64,000 bases of DNA from Auriscalpium vulgare (Eukaryota > Basidiomycota > Agaricomycetes > Russulales > Auriscalpiaceae): contig JAHBBC010000027.1 in assembly GCA_019915015.1 (NCBI GenBank), positions 186,001-250,000 of the forward strand, written 5' to 3'. Both the position numbers and the translations under genes were made by a program. This document shows, piece after piece, positions 32,002-41,978 of this stretch (positions are counted from its first letter, which is position 1; the number at the start of each line of letters is the position of its first letter). Below the pieces are notes generated by a model, which ran no database searches, was not told where the DNA came from, and saw only the letters and a program-made list of their open reading frames with translations.

Positions 32002-33126
32002 CTTTCGCTTTCTCGACATCACCATGCGCTCATTCACTGTTATCTATATGATCAGTCTGCTGATCTCACTCTCATTCTGTTCGCATCCTTCCGCCTTCCT
32101 CTAGATTCATCTGACACAAAATAAGCAGATTTACACGGCGCTCTGGCAGCGCCCGTTGTCGAGCTCGAGCAACGCAACATATGCATCCAGAACCCTGAGA
32201 GGTGCCGCCGTGCTCCCGAGCTCTCGAGCGAAACGGCATTTGCGCCGACGCTAGAAGAGACCCTGTTGAAGCGGCTCGACGAGGAAAATTCCTGTTTCAA
32301 GTATCCTGGGCGCTGCCGCCGTGCTGGAGAGGGTGTCGTTGGACTGGAGCAGGCCTCCGCCATCAAAAAGCGCCTTATCTGTCTGCAGCATCCGGAGCGC
32401 TGCCGGCGCAGCGACTGACCGGTGTTGCGGTGAGCTTGTCCCGCCTCCAGTTCGGTCCAGTTTACTCATCGAGCAAATGCCTCGTTATCAGGAATCGAAG
32501 ACGGACATACTACACTATTAAGAGCCACTTGCTTTGTCCCTCGTACACCAACGTCTGAATCTCGATGCTTCTCGTACTGTACTGTCACACACAAGTGTAA
32601 TCATATCGTATTTATATGGTTTTCTGATTCGTCCCAACCTCCCACTGACCACGCATCCGGTAGCTCGAGCTTTGTGCGCGGCAAACCAGCGTGCTCCCGC
32701 GCTTTGAAAAGTGAAACAATGTCTCTTCGCAAACCTGCCCGTGTCCTTCTCTCCGACTCGTTGTTCTGTAATTTTTCGGAAGGGTCAAATTTGCTCAAAT
32801 GGGGAGCGATTTCGGGCAGTTGATCGCTTTCTGTGTTGCTGGCGTTCGCGTTGCTTGTTTTCCTCTCGCTCAGTCCGAGCACGCGTAACTGAGGACAAGC
32901 AACCGCATCCGGAGACTCCATGGCTACGGTGCCTACTATCGCCGAGGTCTTGAAGCCCGTGACGAGGTGCTGCATGTTCTCGATGGATGCTTCCACGACA
33001 AGCTCCGTGACATTGACACGCGCGAGAATACGGTGCCACTGATTCTGTGTCCACAAACAGCTCGAAAACACGCAAAACCGGCGAAGGTCGTCCAATCCAT
33101 GTGGCATACCATCCAAGAATATAAGT
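32002..33126. repeat. 1.12-kb direct repeat, copy 2
   Basis: Second copy of 1606-2727. It begins directly after the LTR and runs on without a break into the rest of the F-box gene, so the F-box sequence here is the original continuation. Confidence 0.9.
32024..32418 (+). CDS. Secreted repeat-peptide precursor, copy 2
   Basis: Exons 32024-32078 and 32129-32418 with an intron identical to that of copy 1. The frame is intact (114 residues), with signal peptide, three CX6C cores and dibasic sites. It differs from copy 1 by nine coding bases: seven change amino acids (three in the signal peptide, two inside core 1, two in spacers) and two are silent. Cysteines, prolines, core arginines and cleavage sites are all kept. 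The native TATA region is missing; the retroelement LTR ends only about 24 nt before the ATG, so it is either silent or driven from the LTR side. Confidence 0.75.
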
Positions 33127-34403
33127 ATGGCCATGAAAACGGAGAACTTTGCACAAATGCCGACCTCCAACTCAAGCTTCAGCTCGGGCTCGCCCACCAC
33201 CCGTGCTTCGGCATCAGGCCACCCTCCGAGCGCCACAGATTGACCATTTGGGTAGTCGTCCTTGAGATCAACAGTCAAGTTTTGGAAGCGAGCAGGCGAC
33301 TTTCCATAAATCCTAGCGAATGAAGTGAAAGGGGAGTAAATCTGTTCAGGGTTGTCCTGTACTCCCGGCGCCCGAGGATTGTATTTGGCCGAAATAACGA
33401 TGCGAGTGCTCGCCGGATCTGGATCCAGCGAGGTGAGCATCGCGGCAACCCAGACGCCGTCACCGTGCAGCACCAAGCGGTTCAGCAGCGGGATCTTGAT
33501 GGTGGCATTCTGATCTCCAGGCTGCGGGACGCCTCTGATCTCGACGCTTTCGAGAAACGTCATTTTCTCGAGCACGGCGAGAACTTCATGCTGGAAAAAC
33601 ATCCCGTACCCAATTCCCAGGTTGTGCAGGCAGATGCTCACAATATTGCACCAGACAGGGCTGTCCCACGTCTTGAACCATCCCCCATCGAGCGTCAGCT
33701 TACGCAGATTCGGCGCGTGGCCTCCAAGACTGGGCGCATCTATGCGTATTGAGGTCCCAACAACAATGAGCGTCAGAGTCTCCAATAGCGGTGCACCGGG
33801 CGCGCCTACGCTAGACACCTCCGCCTCCGAGGTATAAACCTCGATATCTAGCTGCTTGACGTGGGGGAAGATTTCGTTGATGGCCTTGATGTCCTCCTTT
33901 GTGGCATAATGGGGCGGCCTGGGGGGAAAAACACCATGCACGATGAGCGGCACCGCGCCCGCACGCCGCGCCGCCTCCCGCATACACGCGGGCCCCCAAA
34001 TGATGTCGACGTCGCGCCACAGTGTGCGTCTGTCGAGCGCGACAGCCCACCAACGCCGGCACACGAGCGAGACGGTAAACCAGCGCCACGGTCGGATACT
34101 GGTAAGGAAAGAGAAGATGTGCGCGATGAGCTCGGGGGGAAGGCACGCGGTGGGATTCTGCGCGCTGACTAGTCCGTGCCGGTAGTTGTTCGATCCAGGC
34201 AGAATATTGAGATCGTCGTGCAATGAGGCCGCGGAGTCGTTGGTGTCCACAAAAGGTTCGCCGATGGTCAAGACGGGGCTGTGCTCTTGAGGATGATGAG
34301 CTTCTCCTTGGGATGGACCGCCAGATGAAGAGAGGCGCCGGGATCGCTGTATCCTCTGCAACGACGGCACAGACATTGTGCTATGCTTGCGCTTCAGAGA
34401 CAT
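32601..34403 (-). CDS. F-box protein with leucine-rich C-terminal part (600 aa)
   Basis: Single open exon from ATG 34403. An F-box lies at residues 87-131 (C-L-P-P-E-L start, conserved W-R near the end) after a basic N-terminus beginning MSLKRKH. The remaining 470 residues show the irregular leucine-rich pattern common in Agaricomycete F-box families. Known role of the family: substrate adaptor in SCF ubiquitin ligases; the substrate is unknown. A TATAAAAGG box at 34493-34501 supports the start. It is a paralogue of 59981-61945. Its 3' end is duplicated at 2203-2727. Confidence 0.9.
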   Translation of the reverse strand: MSLKRKHSTMSVPSLQRIQRSRRLSSSGGPSQGEAHHPQEHSPVLTIGEPFVDTNDSAASLHDDLNILPGSNNYRHGLVSAQNPTACLPPELIAHIFSFLTSIRPWRWFTVSLVCRRWWAVALDRRTLWRDVDIIWGPACMREAARRAGAVPLIVHGVFPPRPPHYATKEDIKAINEIFPHVKQLDIEVYTSEAEVSSVGAPGAPLLETLTLIVVGTSIRIDAPSLGGHAPNLRKLTLDGGWFKTWDSPVWCNIVSICLHNLGIGYGMFFQHEVLAVLEKMTFLESVEIRGVPQPGDQNATIKIPLLNRLVLHGDGVWVAAMLTSLDPDPASTRIVISAKYNPRAPGVQDNPEQIYSPFTSFARIYGKSPARFQNLTVDLKDDYPNGQSVALGGWPDAEARVVGEPELKLELEVGICAKFSVFMAILIFLDGMPHGLDDLRRFCVFSSCLWTQNQWHRILARVNVTELVVEASIENMQHLVTGFKTSAIVGTVAMESPDAVACPQLRVLGLSERKTSNANASNTESDQLPEIAPHLSKFDPSEKLQNNESERRTRAGLRRDIVSLFKAREHAGLPRTKLELPDAWSVGGWDESENHINTI

Positions 34404-34492
34404 CTTGAGTAACAGTGGTCGGAAAGGTGTGTATTGGCCGCGGTATGGGTGGAATGAAGGTGGGCAGATGGTCGAGGCGCTGATGTGGGTGT

Positions 34493-34501
34493 CCTTTTAT
34501 A
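34493..34501 (-). promoter_or_regulatory. TATA box of the F-box gene
   Basis: TATAAAAGG on the minus strand, about 90 nt upstream of the ATG at 34403. Confidence 0.7.
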
Positions 34502-34509
34502 CTGCGTGG

Positions 34510-35405
34510 CTGTGGCACCGTGGTGGCCCGTTGCGGCCCAGGTGGCGAAACCCAGATTACAATACCGCGCGTCATACATCACAGATTTTGTTGTTTTTGT
34601 TCAGAGCGACGAGTCTGGGCGGTGGGCGGCATATGCGGAAGACGTCACAACACGAGGCGGCGCGATGGTTTCGTGCGCAAGTAGACCGGAAATTTTCAGG
34701 GCGTATCTGGGATTGTTGTAAAACGATCGCATTCACGGTGCTGTCTCGTCGCTGTACATTCTACCTGTACAAACTAGCCCCGGCGACAAGCTCCTGGTAG
34801 GTATCCCCGAGCCGTAAGTCCAACGAGTCCGCGGCGAGCGCCTCGCTCACCATCAAATAGACGCGCAAGCCGCGATATCACGGTCGCGCCAGTGGGCGCG
34901 AGATGGGAGTATAAGCGCCGGAGCAGGCCACGAGACATACAGCTCTGAGAGAGAGACTATCAATTCTGACCCAGCAGCAGCGCGGTCACCAAGCAGTAAG
35001 CTTCAGTTCCCAACGAACACTTCATATGGCACGATACTGGGGATTGTCGAGAGGCGAGAGCCAGGTAGATACGAAGGACGGACGAGTGACAGACCCTCCA
35101 GAACAGAGCGCCGCGATGGAAGCAAATGGGGGATGCGCACGGCGTAGAGAAAAATAGGAAGCCAGCTGTTGGTCGATGATCGATGCCTACCCGCGAAGGT
35201 TAGTTAGCGTCGGTTCGTTCCAGTGCACCATTGGCGATGGGCGTTGATGCGGCAGGCGGGCGAGGCGAGTGCGAACAAGTAAAACAGATGCAGCGACGAG
35301 GAGACGAGAGTCGTCATGAGAGTACAGCCACGAGCTATGCAAAGACGGGGAAACGAAAACGTGCAGACAAGCATCGATCAGGACGGATAGGGTGAAGTTG
35401 GTGAG
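34510..35405. other. No supportable gene
   Basis: A TATA-like AGTATAAG near 34910 and a 43-codon frame from 35028 are present, but no signal peptide, domain or splice chain could be built. The Copia element is inserted at the right edge. Confidence 0.45.
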
Positions 35406-35410
35406 GTTCT

Positions 35411-35544
35411 TGTTGGCGATGTGGGTCATCGCTCGTCGTAGGGTACATACTTACGTAATCCGCGTCGCTGTATGCGCGCGTCGTGCTCGTACTTTCTTCA
35501 CTCTCTCCGGTCACCTCCCCTGCAATCATACTTTGATTCTCATA
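35411..35544 (+). repeat. 5' LTR of the gag-only Copia element
   Basis: 134 bp, identical to 36718-36851. Confidence 0.93.
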
Positions 35545-35622
35545 GGTTATGGGCCCTGCTCGTCGCTCTTAGCCCCCTAGTATCATTCTTCCTTTGCTCT
35601 TGACCCGATTCAGTCACCCCCG

Positions 35623-35760
35623 GCCAGCTAGAGCCTCATATCCAGCCAGTTGCCAGCTAGAGCATATCCAGCCAGTTGCCAGCTAGAGCGAGAATCCAGC
35701 CAGTCTCCCCAGTGCGCCAGCTAGAGCAAGAATCCAGCCTTCCCTTCCCTTCCCTTCCCG
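35623..35760 (+). repeat. Leader repeats of the gag-only Copia element
   Basis: CCAGCTAGAGC occurs four times, interleaved with ATCCAGCCAGT units, followed by four TTCCC units. It lies between the LTR and gag, where an RNA packaging or dimer signal would be expected; that role is inference. Confidence 0.7.
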
Positions 35761-35815
35761 TCATTGAATCATCTCCGCCCTCGACAATCTTTCGCCACAT
35801 CACCACATCACTACG

Positions 35816-36646
35816 ATGACCTCCGGTATCGAGAAACTCAACGAGGAGAACTACTCGACGTGGGTCATTCAGATGGAGGCCTTGCTGGAGGAGAAGGAGT
35901 TGTGGGATGTGGTCAGCGGGGAGGAGATGATGCCGCATACGGGTCCAAATTCCAAAGGTGTGAAAACCTTTGCTCGTAAAGAACGCCTTGCCCGTGCCAA
36001 GATCATCCTGCACCTCGAGCCTTCCCAACTCCCCCATGCCCAGTCCAAGGACGTTCGCGAGGTATGGACCAACCTCGAGCGCATCCATCGCTCACGTGGT
36101 TTCGGCACCCTCATGTCTCTCCGTCGCCGCCTCTTCGAGATGGCGAAGCGTGACAACCAGTCCATGCAGTCGTGGGTAGCCCAGGTTCGCACGGCTGCCT
36201 TCCACCTCAAAGCTGCTGGCTACAAGCTCGAGGATATGGACGTCATCATGGCGCTCACCCAGCATCTCCCTCCCTCCTTTGCTCCCCTTATCGTCTCCCT
36301 CGAGTCCACCCCTGTCGACGAGCTCACTATCGACAATGTTGTCACCCGTCTCCTCAACGAGGAAACTCGTCAGCTCCTTGAGCAGACTCTGGACGTGGAT
36401 CTCTGGGGTGGGCGCACCGACAAGTCCGAGAGCACCAACTTGTCTCGTGGCAAGCTGCGTTTTGCGCCGCCTTCGCATTCCGACATGCGCTGTTACAACT
36501 GTCGTGGTCGTGGTCACATGGCCTCCCAGTGTCCCTCCCCGAAGCAGCCCCGGGCAAGGTTCGAGGACGATGAAGAGGAACCGCGTAGGGAGAAGGTGCA
36601 TATGGCGCGCGATGAAGAGGTTGATAAGTCCCAGCTCACTTTTTAA
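35816..36646 (+). CDS. Copia-type Gag (276 aa)
   Basis: The N-terminal 200 residues are of the Ty1/Copia Gag (UBN2) type, with the N-Y-S-T-W start motif and an L-x-x-L-P-P-S-F segment. A CCHC zinc knuckle (CX2CX4HX4C) lies near residues 223-236, followed by an acidic end. There is no protease, integrase or RT after it. It would form particles and bind element RNA. Confidence 0.92.
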   Translation: MTSGIEKLNEENYSTWVIQMEALLEEKELWDVVSGEEMMPHTGPNSKGVKTFARKERLARAKIILHLEPSQLPHAQSKDVREVWTNLERIHRSRGFGTLMSLRRRLFEMAKRDNQSMQSWVAQVRTAAFHLKAAGYKLEDMDVIMALTQHLPPSFAPLIVSLESTPVDELTIDNVVTRLLNEETRQLLEQTLDVDLWGGRTDKSESTNLSRGKLRFAPPSHSDMRCYNCRGRGHMASQCPSPKQPRARFEDDEEEPRREKVHMARDEEVDKSQLTF

Positions 36647-36717
36647 TTCCTCCATACTCCTCACATTCTTTTTAATACCCATTCGTTTAATATGGACTCG
36701 CTTGACCCAAGAGGTTG

Positions 36718-36851
36718 TGTTGGCGATGTGGGTCATCGCTCGTCGTAGGGTACATACTTACGTAATCCGCGTCGCTGTATGCGCGCGTCGTGCTCGTACT
36801 TTCTTCACTCTCTCCGGTCACCTCCCCTGCAATCATACTTTGATTCTCATA
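36718..36851 (+). repeat. 3' LTR of the gag-only Copia element
   Basis: 134 bp, identical to the 5' LTR and followed by the GTTCT target-site copy. Confidence 0.93.
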
Positions 36852-36856
36852 GTTCT

Positions 36857-37789
36857 GAGACTGCGCGCACCGCTGGCCGGATACTGGGACTGACTGAGCA
36901 TAGAATCGATTTGGGAGAGCGAAGCTTTCGTACAGAACACAACAGCTGCATATATTCATGAATGAAAGCCACGTATATGCCACAACAGCGCGCAAACGCA
37001 CCTTCTACCCTCTTCTACCGTCTCCAGTCCCTGTATGCACCACTCGCCGGTTTTCCCATTTATGTATGCAGTTTCTCGCAACAGAAGGCTGCAAAGAATA
37101 TCCCATCCGGCGTCCATTGGGAGTAAGTGGTGGTAGAGCGAAGGCGTGGCAGTAGTGAAGGGCCGCTGGCGGACGCTCATTGGCCGCCATGCTGCACGTG
37201 CTGCTAATGTAGGCGCGAGTGGGCACTGCCAGGTCAGTGGGACGAGTCGAAGTCTTACGCGCGTCGCGCGTAGCCTCGTTGCCTGAGACTGCATAGCTGT
37301 GAGCGAGCGCGGATGCCATGCGGCGCTCAACGAGGCCCGCTCGCACGGCGGCCGTCCTTGGCGAGCTAAGGCAGCGCGGGTAGGATGCAAGCGCGGGACA
37401 ATCGGTTTGCGTACCTTCACGAGCAGATCACATCACCCACGAGACAAGCGCTTCCGCTTTTACCTAGTCGTTGATCGCATGAGCAGGGATAATGGCTGGG
37501 TAAAGCGGCGACAGAGGAGGCGAAGGCTGAGACAACCAGAGGAAGAGAAGAAACCCGGAGGAAGGCCACGTCGCGCTTTGCAGTGTCGGGAGAATTTGGT
37601 AGCAGGTCATTTGGATAATGTACAGACACTACAAATGATGACAATGCTATGAGAAGTCTGGGTGCGTAAGGACCAATAAACAAATGCTTTTAGTACAGCG
37701 CATCTTTCGCACCGCGCTCGTGATCATCGTTCAAAGCTATTCATGCGATAAATACCGTACGTAAGATCGTGTCCATTCCACATCGTCGC
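36857..37789. other. No supportable gene
   Basis: This is the continuation of the Copia insertion target. A minus-strand frame of 154 codons (36956-37420) is Arg/Ala-rich and has no domain or signal. Nothing else is recognised up to the protease 3' flank. Confidence 0.45.
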
Positions 37790-39394
37790 TCAAGCAAGGG
37801 CGGCAAAGCCGATCTGCTGGTTGCCGACGTCGAACTTGGTGTAGACGTTCTGCAGGAAGACGTCGCCGAGGATCCAGAATTCTGCAAGACACGGGTACAT
37901 GAGCAACTGCCGGAGAAATGCGCGCTCGAAAGTGCTCACCGCTGCTGATATCATCGTCCGCAGCAGCGCCGCCGACGCAAGTAGATGAGCCGTCTGAGAC
38001 GGGGCCGAGGTTGAAGGTGCTGGGGTCGATGGTGAATTCAGTGCCGCCGAGCGTCACCGAGAGTGGCGAGTTGAACGAGCACGGGACTGTGTACGCGTCA
38101 TCAGCGACAGTGCGGCGCCGCTACGAGGGAAAATACGTACTGCTGTAGAGGCCGGTACCGAGAGAGTCGTCCTCTTGGGCACCGCTGATTTGCGCGTAGA
38201 GCGCCTTGATGCCGGCAGAGGAGCCGATAAGCTGGGTGGTGCCGGTGTCAATGATGGCCGCGGTACTGTCGACGACCTGCTGGCCGTTGACGGAGATGCT
38301 GTCGAAGGTCGTCTGCCAGTACGCCTACGTGTCCACCGCATCAGCATAATCAGCATCACGATCGCTCGGAGAAAGACTTACTGCTGTGGTGACATCGACT
38401 GTGGTGAAGTCGCCGGAGTACAGCTCGTCGTTGACGCCGCCGATGAACAGCTCCGAGCCGGACGACGCGAACTTGAAGCCGAAAGACTCGTCAGCTACCT
38501 TGCCCGCCGCGATGAGGGACTGAAAGAGCGGGTTTGCGTTATAATCCGAGAGCGACTCGAAAGCCAGGCCGAGCAGCCCGTCCGCAGGGAACTGAGAGCT
38601 CTCGAAGCCCGTGGAGTAGGTCTTCGCGGAGCCGAGCGTCTGACCCGTCGCCTGCAGCAGAGAAGACGCGTCAGGTATATTCTCAAGAAGTAGGGAAGTG
38701 CGGACGTACGGTCAAGCCAGCGATGGACACGGTGTCGGTGTACTGCTCGCCAGTGACAGACGAGCCGTCGCCGTACTTCAGCGTGAACGTCTTCTTGAGG
38801 TCCTTCGCGGTGGAGCTCGCGCTGGTGCTGTAGAGTGTGTGTCCGGAGCAGGTCGAGCCGCACGAGGAGCCGGGCAGGAACAGATCGCTGCTGCCCGTGT
38901 CGAAGTCAACTGTGTGGGCAAGAAGCGCGCGTCAGCCGGGCCGCCTCTCCGAGCGAGGCAAGCAAGAAAACAGACCCGTGTACTGCTTGGCCGGAGTGCC
39001 GACCGAGATCGTGCCGTACCAGAGCTGGGCGTCGTCGTCAGTCAGAGGATCGGCACCCGATGTGGCACGCTTCTTCAGGTTGCTCGCCGAGGGATGGACC
39101 TTGCCGGTGTTGCGCTCATAGATCTCGAAGCCCCGGTTGATCTTGCTAATCAAGCAAGACGGTCTTCAGCACAAGCGCAGAAGGAAGTGACCAAAGAAAG
39201 TGCACTCACGCGACAGAGCTGCGCACTTTCCTCTTGAGGACCTCAGCGTTGACGGACCCATCGGCGCGGTGCAGGGTGGAGCGCTTGGCGATGGGGATGG
39301 CGACGCCGCTGCGCGCCGACGGCGTCTCCGCGATGGGGACGGCCGTGGCCAGGAAGGGGAGCGCGGCGAGGATGAAGGCGGCGGAGAAGTACAT
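37790..39394 (-). CDS. Secreted A1 aspartic protease, polyporopepsin type (415 aa)
   Basis: Seven exons: 39394-39210, 39145-38976, 38909-38710, 38651-38382, 38324-38141, 38086-37940 and 37881-37790, with introns of 54-66 nt and canonical GT-AG ends that keep frame. It has a signal peptide (about 18 residues), a basic propeptide ending near Lys-Lys-Arg, and the two catalytic motifs D122-T-G-S and D301-T-G-T. Known role of the family: acid endoprotease secreted for protein breakdown. Exon phases equal those of 53568-55182, so the two are paralogues; this one is three residues shorter in exon 3. A TATAAAGG box at 39474-39481 supports the start. Confidence 0.93.
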
Positions 39395-39473
39395 TTCGGT
39401 GAGGAAAGACTTGACTTGATACTCGACTCTTGGGGAAGAGGGCCGGTGAAGATGGTAGGCAGAGACCACGCTG

Positions 39474-39481
39474 CCTTTATA
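39474..39481 (-). promoter_or_regulatory. TATA box of the aspartic protease gene
   Basis: TATAAAGG on the minus strand, 80 nt before the ATG at 39394. Confidence 0.7.
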
Positions 39482-39537
39482 CCCTCGAGGCTAGAGTACG
39501 GTCGCATGATGGTCTCTGCGGTGAATTCAATGCAAAA

Positions 39538-39824
39538 TCAGCACAACCAAGGAGGACGGGCGCATATCGCGCGTAGGCGGTCCAGTCCGCTCGTCTTCCG
39601 CGAGGTGTCGGCTGTGCACACGGTGAAGACAACGCGGAACGACAACGCGGAACGATCACGCACTCTACCGCACGGCACATTCACATTCGCCCATTCAAAA
39701 TGCACAGCTCGGGGAGCATCCGTCGAGCGGTCTGTCGATGCAAACGAGCGATTTGAGCAGGGAACTTGAGTATTTTGGGAAAATACTTACCGTGAGAACA
39801 AGATTTCGTGGTGATTCCTTCCAT
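39538..39824 (-). CDS. Possible small two-exon gene (75 aa)
   Basis: ATG 39824, exon 1 39824-39791, a 59-nt intron with a GTAAGT donor and GACAG acceptor, exon 2 39731-39538; the junction keeps frame. A TATAAATATA box lies at 39893-39902 on the same strand, about 70 nt before the ATG. No signal peptide and no known domain. It ends just before the protease promoter. The model rests on promoter and splice signals only. Confidence 0.3.
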
Positions 39825-40351
39825 CTTGATGCACGTTGCTAACGCCTCCACCGGCACCGACGATCGTGATATGCAACCAGCACAGCGTAGAATATATTTA
39901 TAGGCCTGTAAAGCGCATACAAACAGTCTGGACGTGCAATCGAAGTGAGGAGTCCCAAATAAGCCAGCGTTTCGACCGTGCGCGATGGACGTGCGTCGCT
40001 GCAGAAAATTGTTGAATAGTGGACCCCAAGGCGCCATAGCCTTCAGGTGATGGAGCTCAATGAGTACGTCGTGCAGGGCGCGCGGCTGCAGGGCAGTGAA
40101 GGTCCAGGAATAGATCACAGCCGCCGGCCCCAATCAGTTGACAACGCCTCGATGATGCGCAGCAAGCAACATGGCGATGCACTGCAGATCTTCAATAGAA
40201 TAGCCACTGGCGGCGATCAACCCAGGATAATCGTGCACAGACAGAGAGGATATCATGACGCGGACAAGCTGCAAGAACGCCGGACCCGGGTGTCGTTACG
40301 AGGACGCGATACTAGACGTAGTGCTCGCGTGCATGTCGAGAAGCGATCCAT

Positions 40352-41518
40352 TCAAAGCAATGCAAAATACATATGCTCAAGATCTGGCGTGCCAAAGAAG
40401 CATATGGCGCCGACGCTAGGCTTGCTGTGCTGTCCAGTCTCCAGATGGCGGATTTCTCTGACACCTCGTGCTTGACCGCGCGCTCTAGGTGACGATGAAC
40501 AAACCAGTGGTTGTCTCAGCGCGAGCCTGAGGGGGATGCAACCGTCGAGGCACAAGATTGCTGTGCTTGCATTCAGAGTTTTGGCGAGGCTGTGCCTGTG
40601 GGTCAGGCGCATCGTCGCTGGGTCCGCGAGAGGCCGATGCGCAGGCGAGTGATGGTGAAAGCGATGGTGGGAGACAGCGGTGAGGAGCGCGTCGAGGAAG
40701 ACGATGTGTTTGGTCTCGAGAGCGAGCTTGGCGAAGGTGGCAGCACTGGTGCGGCTGTTTCGGCTGCCCAGTAGGGAGCCGGACGACCGTGTTGTGAGCG
40801 AGATTAGGCACCTTCGAGATTTTGTGGCCTGACAAAGAATGTATATGCGTCAGTCAGAGGCATGAAAGAAAGAACCATGAAAACGGAACGCACGGTGTCC
40901 GTCGCTCGCCAAGGAATCTCCTCAGTCAAAGCTCCCGGCGCCATGTATCCAAAGGCCGTGTCGAGTACTGGCGTCCAGACTGCGGGCCTGATTCCGGAGA
41001 ATCGAATGATTGGTCCTCCCAGGACCACAATGTCGCGGAGGCCGTCATCAGAGGCCGGGCGACGGTCGTTCTTGGCGGAGCCGCCACGATTGGCCGATCC
41101 TCAAGGCGGGCCAACGTCAGCGAAGCATGGAGCGTGGGTGCGCAACTTACCATCATAATTCCCCCAATATTCTATCAGCTCGTCATCTCTCACAAATACG
41201 AATGCCCTGGGACACCATGATGAGCCGTGGCAGCACGACAGAGCGATGGTACACACTGGTATTCGCCATCTCAGACCCAGAACATGGCTTCGGCCCAAAT
41301 TGCGCCCACCGGTCGAGCATGTCGCCCTCGCTCAGACGATCAGAGAACTCGCGAATGAGACTCAGAGAGCCTAATTGGTGTAGGGGACAACGGTGCAGAG
41401 GACGGAAGGGTGACGCGGCCAGCTCTGCCGCACGTGATATGTCGGACATAGGCGTTTTGATCGGCCGCACGGAGTCGTCCTTGTTCTGCTTTCTCTTGCT
41501 CTTCAGCGCGAACTTCAT
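40352..41518 (-). CDS. Unrecognised multi-exon gene, 5' end unresolved
   Basis: Four exons join in frame: from at least 41518 to 41253, then 41206-41151, 41099-40894 and 40828-40352 (stop). Introns are 46, 51 and 65 nt; donors are GTACCA, GTAAGT and GTGCGT with AG acceptors. The spliced product contains a segment with F-V-F-V-R-D-D-E-L-I-E-Y-W-G-N-Y-D and a later V-V-L-G-G-P-I-I-R-F-S-G-I-R-P. I do not recognise the family. Further coding sequence may lie upstream to about 41600. The phase agreement at three introns makes a chance model unlikely, although a decaying gene cannot be excluded. Confidence 0.5.
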
Positions 41519-41978
41519 ATACCCTGGAAGTAGGGGACTCCCTTTTCGACTCTCAGTTCATCCAGACTGGCGGCCACGTCAAGGTACGCGCTGTCACATA
41601 CTACGGCTCTGACCTAGTCCTTCCGAGTTTCGCATCACACGGCGGCACCACTGTGCCACACAACCTTGTCCGCAATTTCCCATGGATCCGAACCCAGAGC
41701 GCGATCCCTGTTTCTGTCTGACTCTGTGCATAACTTACAGCACGCAGCGAACGCGCGACTTCGGTGAGGTTCAGACCCGTAGTACACGCGGCGAGGTGTG
41801 GCTAACGAACGAAACAATAGACATCGACGCTCTAATTGTATGGCTCGTGATATGCTACACCGGATCAGAACGTGTATCCGACGATGTGTTGTGCTCGTAT
41901 CGGCGGCACATGCCCATATATAAAGATCATTTTGAACGCTTCCCACCCCCGACCTCGTCCTTCCCCCCCCCCCCCAAT

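Larger units (their letters stand above)
35411..36851 (+). mobile_element. Gag-only (TR-GAG-like) Ty1/Copia element
   Basis: Two identical 134-bp LTRs (35411-35544 and 36718-36851, TGTTGGCG...TCTCATA) flank one gag gene and no pol. A 5-bp target-site duplication GTTCT sits at 35406-35410 and 36852-36856. A GGTTATGGGCC segment directly after the left LTR is in the primer-binding position and a short AAGAGGT purine tract precedes the right LTR. It must move with help from a complete Copia element. Identical LTRs mean a very recent insertion. Confidence 0.93.
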
